The position numbers and the translations under genes were made by a program. 22,641 nt of DNA from JBKHDT01 sp049974825 (GTDB taxonomy: Bacteria; Pseudomonadota; Gammaproteobacteria; Halothiobacillales; Halothiobacillaceae): contig JBNGDJ010000032.1 of NCBI GenBank assembly GCA_049974825.1, forward strand, positions 1 to 22,641. The letters are read 5' to 3'. This document shows positions 1-7,705 of the stretch, one piece after another. Within the stretch, counting starts at the first letter, position 1. Every line of letters starts with the position of its first letter. The notes under the pieces were generated by a model. It did not search any database and was not told the origin of the DNA. It saw only the letters and a program-made list of their open reading frames with translations.

Positions 1-83
1 CACAAGTCCATGGATGGATTTGTGCAGAGTTTCCTAAGGGAAGGTCTGTACGAGTGTAGAGTTTCCCCGCGCGGAGAAGGTCT
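1..83 (+). repeat. Tandem hairpins / palindromic element upstream of mrpE
   Basis: Three hairpins follow one another. Bases 1-10 pair with 15-24 around a TGGA loop, with one G-U. Bases 26-34 pair with 39-47, and bases 58-68 pair with 73-83. The last two share the same design: AGA pairs with TCT, then a G-G mismatch, a U-G pair, UU with AA, and C-G pairs (the third stem has one extra C-A mismatch). Their primary sequence also repeats: AGAGTTTCC, then AAGGTCT, then CGAGT, at 26-55 and 58-88. The third hairpin contains GGAGAAGG (73-80), the ribosome binding site of the GTG start at 87. It could be a cis-acting leader or a dispersed palindromic intergenic repeat; the sequence alone does not decide. 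Confidence 0.5.
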
Positions 84-86
84 CGA

Positions 87-629
87 GTGGCTGCGAACCT
101 TCCCCAAAGTCGATCGGCGTCCGCGCCGAGGGTAAAAACCATGCGCCTCGTTCGCCGAGCAATTCCGGGCATCCTGCTGATGCTCCTCCTGTGGACCATC
201 CTGATTTCCGACCGGGGTGGCGACCCGGTTGTCGCCGGGGTTTTCGGCATTGTCATTGCCCTTGGGGTCGGTCTGCTGTGGGCGGCGCGCAATGCGCCGC
301 CCGGGGCCGATTTCCACTGGCCGGCCGTTCCGGCTTTTCTGTGGTTTTTTCTCGCCCGGTCGGTGCTTGGGGGCCTCGACGTGGCCGCGCGCGCCCTTCT
401 GCCCGGCCGCCGGGTTCGCCCGGGCTTTCTCGAATACCAGACCGACCTGCCTGCCGGACCCCGACGAACCCTGTTTATCGCCTGCATCGGCCTGTTGCCC
501 GGTACCCTGGTGGTGGGCGTGCGCGGCAATCGGCTGCGCATCCATGTTTTGGATGAGCGCATGGCGGCGCGTGCAGACGTATCCGCGCTGGAGGCATCGA
601 TTCGCGCGTTGCGCCGGGAGGAGGCATGA
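87..629 (+). CDS. mrpE: Na+/H+ antiporter subunit E (MrpE/MnhE, MbhA-like)
   Basis: Small membrane subunit of an Mrp-type multisubunit monovalent cation/H+ antiporter, 180 aa (family about 160). Two or three hydrophobic segments fill residues 25-100. The soluble C-terminal part carries the family pattern: YQTDLP, then GLLPGTLVVGV and the HVLDERM stretch. The start is a GTG at 87 behind GGAGAAGG with 6 bases of spacing. An ATG at 141 (residue 19), behind GAGGG, is a real alternative and would remove a polar, basic N-terminal tail. It is the first gene of an eight-gene operon and overlaps mrpF by ATGA. The subunit is needed for assembly of the complex in characterised Mrp systems; its exact role is unclear even there. 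Family assignment is strong. Confidence 0.9.
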   Translation: MAANLPQSRSASAPRVKTMRLVRRAIPGILLMLLLWTILISDRGGDPVVAGVFGIVIALGVGLLWAARNAPPGADFHWPAVPAFLWFFLARSVLGGLDVAARALLPGRRVRPGFLEYQTDLPAGPRRTLFIACIGLLPGTLVVGVRGNRLRIHVLDERMAARADVSALEASIRALRREEA

Positions 630-913
630 ACGGCTGGCTGCTGGTTTGTGTCCTGGTGCTGCTGCTTACCGTGCTGGTCGGTCTCTGGCGTGTGGCCGTT
701 GGACCGCGGCCGGCGGACCGAATGCTGGCTGCCCAGCTGATGGGAACTACCGGCGTGGCGCTCCTGCTTGTACTGGCCCAGGTGATGCAGGTGCCGGCCT
801 TTCAGGACGTGGCGCTGGTGCTTGCTCTGCTGGCGATGGTGGCCAGCCTTGCCTTTGTGCGCCAGCGTGGATTGACCGACCCGGGCGGACAGGAAGCGGC
901 CGATGATCGCTGA
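626..913 (+). CDS. mrpF: Na+/H+ antiporter subunit F (MrpF/MnhF, MbhB-like)
   Basis: A 95-aa protein made almost wholly of three transmembrane helices, the normal size and shape of MrpF. The family signature is the PADRMLAAQL region near residues 31-39, just after the first helix, followed by the second helix and a final hydrophobic segment ending in RQRG. Start ATG at 626 overlaps the mrpE stop (ATGA), with GGGAGGAGG just upstream as ribosome binding site. It is a structural subunit of the membrane complex next to MrpG and the MbhD-like domain. No anomaly is visible. Confidence 0.9.
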   Translation: MNGWLLVCVLVLLLTVLVGLWRVAVGPRPADRMLAAQLMGTTGVALLLVLAQVMQVPAFQDVALVLALLAMVASLAFVRQRGLTDPGGQEAADDR

Positions 914-1202
914 GATGATCGCGCTGCTGCTGATCAGTTTCGGGGTTCTGTTCTTCGTGGCCGGCACCGTGGGGCTGTTGCGTTTTCCGGATACGCTGTC
1001 CCGCTTGCACGCGCTGACCAAGGCCGACAACTTGGGACTGGGGCTGGTGGTGCTTGGCCTGATGTTTCTGGCCGATTCGCCGGGTGAAGTCCTGCGGTTG
1101 TTGCTGATCTGGCTGCTGGTGCTTGTGGCCGGCGCCACGGCCAGTCACCTGGTGGGGCAGCGGGCCGACCGTCCCGACCGTGGCGGGGAGGGCGGCTCGT
1201 GA
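903..1202 (+). CDS. mrpG: Na+/H+ antiporter subunit G (MrpG/MnhG, MbhC-like)
   Basis: A 99-aa three-helix membrane protein. The MrpG hallmark is clear: an N-terminal helix ending in GTVGLLRFPDTLSRLHA, then KADNLGLGLVVLGL in the second helix, and a third helix leading to a basic C-terminal tail. It starts at ATG 903, overlapping the end of mrpF by 11 bases, with AGGAAG upstream. It overlaps the next gene by GTGA. In characterised Mrp complexes E, F and G are all needed for a stable complex. Confidence 0.92.
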   Translation: MIAEMIALLLISFGVLFFVAGTVGLLRFPDTLSRLHALTKADNLGLGLVVLGLMFLADSPGEVLRLLLIWLLVLVAGATASHLVGQRADRPDRGGEGGS

Positions 1203-2176
1203 ACACGACTTGGTTGGTTCTGGATGCGCTTTTGTGTCTTGGGTTGCTGGCCCTGGCCTGGCGGCTGCTGGCCGTGCGCGACCTGTTCCAGGCGGTGGTG
1301 CTGTTTATCGTGTTCGGGATCCTGGTTGCCCTGGCCTGGGTTCGCCTGTCGGCGCCGGATGCTGCGTTGGCGGAGGTAGCCATCGGGTCGGGCCTGGCCG
1401 GTGCCCTGCTGCTCGCGGCATTGGCACAGCTGCGCAGAACGGGCGTGGCAGCCGGGTCGGGCGGGCGATGCGGACTCTCTCGGTCGTTCGGGGGCAGTGG
1501 GCCGGCGCAACGTGTCGACTGGCGCGCGGTTATTCAGATCATCGCGGTGCTTGGTCTGCTCGCGCCGGGGCTTCTGCTGGCCCTTTGGGAGCTGCGTAAT
1601 GCCGGTTCGAGCCTGGAGCCGCTGGTTTCGGCACAGCTGTCCGAAACGGGTGTTGTCCATCCGGTTACCGCGGTGCTGCTTGATTTTCGTGCCTGGGACA
1701 CCCTGCTGGAACTGGCGGTGGTCATGCTGGTGGTCATCGCTGCGCTTGGTCTTCGGGACCAGACACCACTATTGCCGGTCAAGGCGGTGCAGGGGCCCGT
1801 TCTGGGCAGCAGCGTTGCGCTCTTGCTGCCCCTGCTGATCCTGGTTTCTGCCTACCTGCTCTGGCTGGGTTCCCATGCGCCGGGCGGCGCGTTTCAGGCC
1901 GGTGCGGTGCTCGCCGCGGCGTTGGTGATGCTGCGACTGGCCGGTCATGATCTGCTCGGGCGGCTTCCCGGGGCGCTCAAGCACTGGTTGTTGGTTGCTG
2001 GGGTGCTGGTTTTCCTGACGCTTGGGCTTGCCATGACGGGCCTGGGCCTGGCCTTTCTCGACTGGCCGGCTGCCTGGGCGGGCACGCTCATCCTGCTGAT
2101 CGAGGTTTTCGCCACGCTCTCGATTGCCATTGCGCTTGCGGGCCTGTTCGCCGGCCCGGGGAGTATGCGTCCGTGA
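1199..2176 (+). CDS. Triple-domain antiporter subunit: MbhD (DUF4040) + MbhE + MrpB/MbhF
   Basis: A 325-aa membrane protein that joins three parts of the Mrp/Mbh core. Residues 1-80 are an MbhD/DUF4040 domain with the APDAALAEVAIGSGL motif and its membrane glutamate E59. After a Gly/Ser/Arg-rich linker (about 81-107), residues 110-186 match MbhE, with VTAVLLDFRAWDTLLEL (D167, E171). Residues 200-318 match MrpB/MbhF, with the HAPGGAFQAGAVLAAA signature. In Bacillus-type Mrp the first two domains form the C-terminus of MrpA and MrpB is separate; in archaeal membrane-bound hydrogenases all three are separate genes in this order. GTG start at 1199 overlaps mrpG by 4 bases. The domain reading is by motif; some databases would simply call it MnhB. 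Confidence 0.85.
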   Translation: MNTTWLVLDALLCLGLLALAWRLLAVRDLFQAVVLFIVFGILVALAWVRLSAPDAALAEVAIGSGLAGALLLAALAQLRRTGVAAGSGGRCGLSRSFGGSGPAQRVDWRAVIQIIAVLGLLAPGLLLALWELRNAGSSLEPLVSAQLSETGVVHPVTAVLLDFRAWDTLLELAVVMLVVIAALGLRDQTPLLPVKAVQGPVLGSSVALLLPLLILVSAYLLWLGSHAPGGAFQAGAVLAAALVMLRLAGHDLLGRLPGALKHWLLVAGVLVFLTLGLAMTGLGLAFLDWPAAWAGTLILLIEVFATLSIAIALAGLFAGPGSMRP

Positions 2177-2487
2177 GTGCATCGCTTGTCCTGTACCTGC
2201 TGACCGGGGGGCTCCTGTTTGTCTTCGGGGTGGTCGCCCTTGGCCGTTCGCGTCACTTGTTGCGCCAGATTCTGGCCCTGAACGTGATGGGGGCCGGCGT
2301 GTTCATGGTGCTGCTTGTCGTCGCGGCACGGTCGGACTCGCCGGATCCGGTCCCGCAGGCCATGGTCCTCACCGGGATCGTAGTGGCCGTGAGCGCGACG
2401 GCCTTCGCTCTGGCCCTGATGCGGCGGCTTGCCTCGGCAACCGGCCAGGCATCCGTGGATGACGAGCCGGAAGAGGGCAGCTCATGA
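2173..2487 (+). CDS. mrpC: Na+/H+ antiporter subunit C (MrpC/MnhC, NuoK-like, MbhG)
   Basis: A 104-aa three-helix protein homologous to NuoK of complex I. The MrpC signatures are present: the second helix carries NVMGAGVFM, and the third is introduced by DPVPQAMVLTGIVVAVSATA. The acidic C-terminal tail (DDEPEEGSS) is cytoplasmic by charge. GTG start at 2173, overlapping the previous stop by four bases (GTGA); mrpD overlaps its end by ATGA. MrpC sits between the B subunit and the first antiporter-like subunit in the complex. Confidence 0.92.
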   Translation: MSASLVLYLLTGGLLFVFGVVALGRSRHLLRQILALNVMGAGVFMVLLVVAARSDSPDPVPQAMVLTGIVVAVSATAFALALMRRLASATGQASVDDEPEEGSS

Positions 2488-3911
2488 ACCCGGTCTGGTT
2501 GGCGGCCATCCCGCTGCTGGCCGCGTCGATCGCCGTGGCGGATCGTGCCCGTCGCCGCTTCTGGGGCTTGCTGGGCGCGCTGCTGACGCTGGTTGCGGCG
2601 CTGATTGTTTGCACTGGCCCGCAATGGCAGCAGGCCCTGGGCGGCTGGCCGGCCCCTCTGGGGATCGTGCTGTCGATGGATACCCTGTCCCGGGTCATGC
2701 TGCTGATGACCGCGGTGGTGGGTGCGGTGGTCAGCCTGTACGCGGCGGCCGACCGGAATCTGGATCACGGCCCGTTCTGGCCCGTCTGGCTGTTGTTGTG
2801 GGCCGGGATGAACGCGCTGTACCTTTCCCGGGATCTTTTCAATCTCTACGTGGGGCTGGAAATCATCGGCCTGTCTGCAGTGGCGCTGGTCACCCTTTCC
2901 GGCAAGCCGGTCGCCATGCGTGGCGCCATGCGCTACCTGCTGGTCAGCCTGACCGGGTCGCTGGCTTATCTGATGGGCGTGGCGATTGTCTACGGACTGA
3001 GCGGCACGCTGGACATGACCCAACTGGCCGAGGCTCTCTCTGCCAACTGGGCGGCCGCGATGGCGCTGGCGCTGATGACGGCGGGCCTGCTGGCGAAGAC
3101 CGCGCTGTTTCCGCTGCATGCCTGGCTGCCGCCGGCTCATGCTTCGGCGCCGGCGGCGGTCAGTGCCCTGTTGTCGGCGCTGGTGGTCAAGGCCTCGTTC
3201 TATCTGCTTTGGCGCCTGTGGGCCGAGGTCTTTTCTGTGCTGCCGATGACCGCGGCCGGTGGCCTGTTCCTGCTGGTTGGGGCCGCCGCCGTGTTCTGGG
3301 GCGGGTTGCAGGCGCTGGCGACACCGCGACTGAAGCTGCTGGTCGCCTGGTCCACCGTCGCGCAGCTTGGATACCTTGCGCTGCTGCTTGGCCTGCTTGC
3401 CCGCCACGGCGACCAGCCGGTGATCCGCTCGGCCCTGCTGCTTTTTCTCATTGCCCATGCCACCGCCAAGGCCACGATGTTCCTTGCGGCCGGCAATTTT
3501 CAGCGGGCCGCCGGCGGGCGTGATGAAATCACGGCAATCGGCCCGGCTATCGATCGTGACCGCATGAGCCTGTTCGCCTTCGGTATCGCCGGGGCCAGCC
3601 TTGCCGGCTTGCCGATCACGGGCGGGTTTCTTGCCAAGTGGCTGATGCTGGATGCTGCGTTTTCCCTGGATTCCTCCTGGGTCGTCGTCGTGGTGTTGCT
3701 TGGCGGGTTGATCACCGCGGCGTACACCCTGCGGGTCGTATCCACAGGCTTTGCGGTCGCCACCCATGATCAGCCTGATCCGAAAATCGAGCCGGTACCG
3801 GCCCTGATGCGCTGGGCCACTCTTGTGCTGGCGCTGGTGACAGTGGCCCTGGGGCTGGGCCTGGGATCGGAGCTGGCGGGGCTTGATGCGGGGTTGGGCG
3901 TCGATGACTGA
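2484..3911 (+). CDS. mrpD: Na+/H+ antiporter subunit D (MrpD/MnhD, NuoM/N-like)
   Basis: A 475-aa polytopic protein of the proton-translocating antiporter family shared with NuoL/M/N (about 14 helices). The expected membrane charges are in place: TM5 glutamate E126 in LYVGLEIIGLS, TM7 lysine K205 in LLAKTALFPLHAWLPPAH, TM8 lysine K236 in ALVVKASFY, K329 in the HATAKATMFL segment and K385 in GGFLAKWLM. These residues form the hydrophilic proton path known from complex I and Mrp. Start ATG 2484 is coupled to mrpC by ATGA. Of the three antiporter-like subunits this one, directly after mrpC, best corresponds to MrpD/MbhH. Confidence 0.92.
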   Translation: MNPVWLAAIPLLAASIAVADRARRRFWGLLGALLTLVAALIVCTGPQWQQALGGWPAPLGIVLSMDTLSRVMLLMTAVVGAVVSLYAAADRNLDHGPFWPVWLLLWAGMNALYLSRDLFNLYVGLEIIGLSAVALVTLSGKPVAMRGAMRYLLVSLTGSLAYLMGVAIVYGLSGTLDMTQLAEALSANWAAAMALALMTAGLLAKTALFPLHAWLPPAHASAPAAVSALLSALVVKASFYLLWRLWAEVFSVLPMTAAGGLFLLVGAAAVFWGGLQALATPRLKLLVAWSTVAQLGYLALLLGLLARHGDQPVIRSALLLFLIAHATAKATMFLAAGNFQRAAGGRDEITAIGPAIDRDRMSLFAFGIAGASLAGLPITGGFLAKWLMLDAAFSLDSSWVVVVVLLGGLITAAYTLRVVSTGFAVATHDQPDPKIEPVPALMRWATLVLALVTVALGLGLGSELAGLDAGLGVDD

Positions 3912-5382
3912 GCTTCTTCCGCCGATCCTTCTGGGCATCTCACTGGCAACCGCCGTGGCGATCTTTTTCCTGCCCGAGTCGTGGATGGTCACGCGCACGG
4001 CGCTCAACCTCGGCGGGGCGACGCTCAAGCTGCTGCTGGTACTGCACCTGGTCGGCCAGGTGCGCGAGGGTCTGGACTATCGGTTTGCCCTGTCGATCCT
4101 GCCGGGGCTGGATCTGGTGCTGGTGGTGGATGAACTGGCGCTGCTGTTTCTTACCCTTTCCGCCGTCCTGTGGTTGGTGACAACCATCTACGCCATCGGC
4201 TATCTGGAACATGCCCCGGATCGCAGTCGCTTCTTCGGGTTCTTCAGTCTCTGTGTCAGTGCCACGGCCGGCATCGCGCTGTCGGGCAACCTGTTTACCT
4301 TCGTGCTGTTCTACGAGTTGCTGACGCTGGCGACCTGGCCGCTGGTGGTTCACCGGGGCACGGCCAGGGCGTTGGCTGGCGGGCGGGTGTATCTGGCCTA
4401 TACCCTGGCCGGGGGGGCATTGCTGCTGCCCGCGGTGATTTTCCTGCATCTGCTTGTCGGCAGTCCCGACTTCCAGCCCGGGGGATACCTGCAGGTGTCA
4501 GGTCTGGCGGAGGCTGTGCTGATCGCCATTTTCCTGCTGTTGATGGTCGGGATGGGTGTCAAGGCCGCCCTGGTGCCGCTTCATTCCTGGCTGCCGCGGG
4601 CCATGGTCGCCCCGGCCCCCGTATCGGCCCTCCTGCATGCGGTCGCGGTGGTCAAGGCCGGGGCTTACGGCATCGTGCGCGTGGTGTACGAGGTTTTCGG
4701 CATCGACCTGACGGTTGCGCTGGGCATGGATTCGGTGCTGCTGGGCCTGGCGGTGTTGACGATTATCTACGGTTCGGTCCGGGCGCTGGCCGCGCAGGGT
4801 ATCAAGCAACGTCTGGCCTACTCGACCGTGAGCCAGGTTTCCTACATCACGCTGGGTGTCGCGCTGGCCGGCCCGGTCGCCGCCGTCGGCGGGCTGGTGC
4901 ACCTGGTGCATCAGGGGCTCATGAAGATCACGCTGTTCTTCGCCGCCGGGGTCATGGCCGAGCGCCTGGGCGTGCATCGCGTTGACCAGATGCAGGGGAT
5001 CGGGCGGGTACTGCCGGGTACCATGCTGGCCTTTACCATCGCGGCCATGGGAATGATCGGTCTGCCCCCGATGGCCGGATTCATGACCAAGTGGTACCTG
5101 GGCACCGGGGCGATGGAAGTCGGGGCGGACTGGATACTCGGTGTGCTCGTGATTTCCAGCCTGCTCAATGCGGCGTACTTTCTGCCCTTGATTTACGCCG
5201 GCTGGTTTGGAACGCCCCCCGAGAAGTGGCCGCAGCCGCGACGGCTGTGCTGGCCCCTTGCACTCATCGCGCCCATGCTGTTTACCGCCCTGGCCTCGTT
5301 GCTCGTGGGGCTTTTCGCCGGCATGGCTTTCAGTCCGCAGACCTGGGCGCAGTTGATCGTTCAGCGGGAGTTCTGGCCATGA
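3904..5382 (+). CDS. Second antiporter-like subunit (MrpA N-domain / MrpD / NuoM-like)
   Basis: A 492-aa polytopic membrane protein of the NuoL/NuoM/MrpA/MrpD family. It has the TM5 glutamate E138 (LFYELLTLATW), TM7 lysine K220 followed by the LVPLHSWLPRAMVAPAP loop, TM8 lysine K251 (VVKAGAYG) and a conserved YSTVSQVSYI segment. The GYLEHAPDRSRFFGFF stretch before TM4 resembles the matching loop of MrpA and NuoL/M. Since no full-length mrpA is present, this subunit may take the place of the MrpA antiporter half; that is inference. Start chosen at ATG 3904, overlapping mrpD by 8 bases. TTG 3883 and ATG 3886 are in frame but lie deeper in mrpD. Confidence 0.85.
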   Translation: MTELLPPILLGISLATAVAIFFLPESWMVTRTALNLGGATLKLLLVLHLVGQVREGLDYRFALSILPGLDLVLVVDELALLFLTLSAVLWLVTTIYAIGYLEHAPDRSRFFGFFSLCVSATAGIALSGNLFTFVLFYELLTLATWPLVVHRGTARALAGGRVYLAYTLAGGALLLPAVIFLHLLVGSPDFQPGGYLQVSGLAEAVLIAIFLLLMVGMGVKAALVPLHSWLPRAMVAPAPVSALLHAVAVVKAGAYGIVRVVYEVFGIDLTVALGMDSVLLGLAVLTIIYGSVRALAAQGIKQRLAYSTVSQVSYITLGVALAGPVAAVGGLVHLVHQGLMKITLFFAAGVMAERLGVHRVDQMQGIGRVLPGTMLAFTIAAMGMIGLPPMAGFMTKWYLGTGAMEVGADWILGVLVISSLLNAAYFLPLIYAGWFGTPPEKWPQPRRLCWPLALIAPMLFTALASLLVGLFAGMAFSPQTWAQLIVQREFWP

Positions 5383-7067
5383 CGCTGATTGCCGTCATTC
5401 TCTGGCCACTGTTTCTGGCGGCGCTTGCCAGCATACCGGTGCTGCGAGAGCGGGCCGGTATGCTGGCGCCTCTGGGTGTGCTGCCTGCGTTGTGGCTCTG
5501 GCTGGCCGGCCCGATCGACGCGAGCCTGCAGCTGCCCGGCGTGCTGACAGGGGTGACCCTTGCGCTGGATGCCCCCGGCCGTGTTTTTCTTGCCCTGACC
5601 GCTCTGGCCTGGCTTGCCGCATCAATCGGGCTGTGGCGGGGCATGGTGGCTGACAACCGCTGGCGGTTCGTTCTGTTCTGGCTGCTGACGCTGGCCGGCA
5701 ACCTGACCTGGGTGCTGGCGGGTGATGCCGTGAGCTTCTACCTCGGTTTCACGCTCATGAGCCTGGCCGCCTGGGGTCTGGTTGTGCATTCGGGTCAGCC
5801 ACCGGCATTGCGCGCGGGCAGGGTGTACCTGGTGATGGCGTTGGCGGGCGAGATGGCGATTCTTGCCGGGCTGATGATGCGGGTAGCAGCGGCTGGATCG
5901 GCGGACTTTCAGACATTGGCAACCCATCCGGTGGACCTGGTCACGGTCCTGCTGCTGTTTCTCGGGTTCGGAATCAAGATCGGTGTTCCGCTGCTGCACA
6001 TGTGGCTGCCGCTGGCGCATCCGGCGGCGCCGGTTCCCGCCAGCGCGGTACTCTCCGGGGTGATGCTCAAGGCGGGCATTGCCGGCTGGCTGCGTTTTCT
6101 GCCCGGTGCCGTGGCCATGCCGGAATGGGGCGTGGTGCTGATTGTCGTTGGAATCCTCGCCATGTTCCTTGGCGTGGTGGTCGGCCTGGCCCAGTCGCGG
6201 CCCAAGACCATTCTGGCCTACTCAAGCATCAGCCAGATGGGCTGGTTGACCGCAGGCGTCGGACTGTGGCTCGCTGCCGAAGGCCCGTCCGAGGCGCTGC
6301 TCGCGGCCGTTCTGCTTTTTGCCCTCCATCATGGCCTGGCCAAGAGCGCGCTGTTTCTGAGCCTTGGCCTGGTCCCGGGTGGCCGACTCACCCCCGGGTT
6401 GCGCCTGCTGGCCTGGCTGCCGGCCCTGGCCCTGGCCGCCCTGCCGATGACCAGCGGCATGGTCGCCAAGGCCGCGCTCAAGGGGCAGTTCATGGTGGGT
6501 GGCCCGGCCCTGGACGTCCTGCTGATCCTGGCGGGGATGGGAACCTTCTGGCTGATGCTGCACTTCTTCGCGCAACTGCCCAAGCAGAAATCGGCATCCC
6601 GTTTCCAGGTCGATCCCTGGCTGCTCGGAAGCTGGATCCTGCTGGTTCTCGTCGGGCAGGGGCTGTTCTGGTGGTGGCCGCAGCCTGAGCTTGCCCGGGC
6701 GCAACTTGAGGCCGGCAAGCTACTCTCGTCACTCTGGCCGGCAGCGCTGGCGCTGGTCATCTACTTTTGGCTGGATCGCATCGGGCGTCTGCCGCGTCAC
6801 TTGCTCCCCGCCTGGCCGGAAGGGGACGTGCTGGCTGGGTTTGAGCGGATCTGGCAGAGAGCGGTTCGGGGCATCCGCCTTTTGGGCGCGGGTTTTGACC
6901 GGGGACAACAGCAGGGTTGGGCCGGGATTTGCCGCCATGCCGAGGCGCTGAGCGGTCTGCTTGTCCGGCTGCTGGCGCAGGAGCGCAACATGCGCCTGTG
7001 GCACCACTTTATCCTGATCTGGGCGGCCCTGCTACTGGTGGTTGCCCTGCTGCTTGTGCCCGGCTGA
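5379..7067 (+). CDS. Third antiporter-like subunit, TM5 glutamate missing
   Basis: A 562-aa member of the same family, coupled to the previous gene by ATGA at 5379. The open frame extends upstream to 5091 but that part only overlaps the preceding gene. TM7 lysine K200 with IGVPLLHMWLPLAHPAAPVPAS, TM8 lysine K231 (GVMLKAGIAG), and lysines K322 and K364 are present. Where relatives have a glutamate (pattern FYLxFELMSLA), this protein reads FYLGFTLMSLAAW, so the position is T125 (codon ACG at 5751). The region after about residue 470 is a long extension with an amphipathic, charged stretch and one last helix near the C-terminus, recalling the lateral helix of NuoL. It may be a structural or modified channel subunit rather than a standard antiporter. 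Confidence 0.85.
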   Translation: MTLIAVILWPLFLAALASIPVLRERAGMLAPLGVLPALWLWLAGPIDASLQLPGVLTGVTLALDAPGRVFLALTALAWLAASIGLWRGMVADNRWRFVLFWLLTLAGNLTWVLAGDAVSFYLGFTLMSLAAWGLVVHSGQPPALRAGRVYLVMALAGEMAILAGLMMRVAAAGSADFQTLATHPVDLVTVLLLFLGFGIKIGVPLLHMWLPLAHPAAPVPASAVLSGVMLKAGIAGWLRFLPGAVAMPEWGVVLIVVGILAMFLGVVVGLAQSRPKTILAYSSISQMGWLTAGVGLWLAAEGPSEALLAAVLLFALHHGLAKSALFLSLGLVPGGRLTPGLRLLAWLPALALAALPMTSGMVAKAALKGQFMVGGPALDVLLILAGMGTFWLMLHFFAQLPKQKSASRFQVDPWLLGSWILLVLVGQGLFWWWPQPELARAQLEAGKLLSSLWPAALALVIYFWLDRIGRLPRHLLPAWPEGDVLAGFERIWQRAVRGIRLLGAGFDRGQQQGWAGICRHAEALSGLLVRLLAQERNMRLWHHFILIWAALLLVVALLLVPG

Positions 7068-7099
7068 GGCACGCGACTTGCAGCGTTTTGTTGCGCATG

Positions 7100-7122
7100 A
7101 AAAACCCCGCCGGGTGGCGGGG
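7100..7122 (-). terminator. Rho-independent terminator of the rhodanese gene
   Basis: On the minus strand a perfect 7-bp stem (CCCCGCC / GGCGGGG) with a four-base loop is followed directly by five T. It lies 31 bases beyond the stop codon of the minus-strand rhodanese gene. On the plus strand no T run follows, so it probably does not end the antiporter transcript. Confidence 0.85.
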
Positions 7123-7153
7123 TCGGGATCAGGTTTGGCCGATCGGGGCGCGA

Positions 7154-7705
7154 TCAGCGATCCGTGCGGTAGATCTTTTCCGGATTCATCTTGGTGCTCC
7201 ACGGCAGGCCGCTGTTCTGCCAGCCGTTCTTCAGGCGGAAGCCAGCACGTTCGCCTTCCTTGATCGTCCCACCCTGAAAGCCGTTGATCACGTACTTGGC
7301 GTTCGGGAAGCCGTTCTCGCGCAGGAACCTGGCGGAAGGCTCACCGCGCTCGCTGCCGGAGCGGCACATGGTGACGATCACCGCATCACGGGACAGGCCA
7401 CGCGCTTCAAGCGCCGCTTCGACTTCCTTCACGAAGTTCGGGTTGCGTTCGGGGTCAAAGCGGTTCTTTTTTGAATCCCACTTGTCACGATTCACGATCA
7501 GGAACGGGATATTGGCGTGCACGGCGTCGGTGTTGCCCACGAACATGATTTCGACCGGGTCACGCACGTCAATAAAGAGGAACTCGTCTCCCTGCTCCTG
7601 CACCATTTCCCGGGCTTCCTGCGGCGTCACGCCGATGTTGTCGCTCGCATGGACCGGTGACAACAGGAAAAGGCCAAGAACGGCGGCCAGCATCATCTTG
7701 CGCAT
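7154..7705 (-). CDS. Exported single-domain rhodanese-like protein
   Basis: A 183-aa protein with an N-terminal signal peptide (basic MRK, hydrophobic core to about residue 18, likely cleavage after HA20). The rhodanese fold follows: FLFIDVRDPVE (residues 42-52, with the typical D46-V-R48), the active-site cysteine C114 in VTMCRSGSERGEPSARFL, and the C-terminal NGFQGG motif (141-146). Rhodaneses carry sulfane sulfur as a cysteine persulfide. The loop from C114 to R120 has the CX5R spacing, one residue longer than the usual rhodanese loop. Start chosen at CAT 7703-7705 because AAGGAGAG precedes it at good spacing. It lies downstream of a DsrE-family gene on the same strand and ends at a strong terminator. 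Substrate unknown. Confidence 0.85.
   Translation of the reverse strand: MRKMMLAAVLGLFLLSPVHASDNIGVTPQEAREMVQEQGDEFLFIDVRDPVEIMFVGNTDAVHANIPFLIVNRDKWDSKKNRFDPERNPNFVKEVEAALEARGLSRDAVIVTMCRSGSERGEPSARFLRENGFPNAKYVINGFQGGTIKEGERAGFRLKNGWQNSGLPWSTKMNPEKIYRTDR

Noticed and set aside
2253..4028. A 591-codon minus-strand open frame across mrpC and mrpD
   Set aside because: Gln/Arg/His-rich shadow with no motif, lying over well supported antiporter genes.
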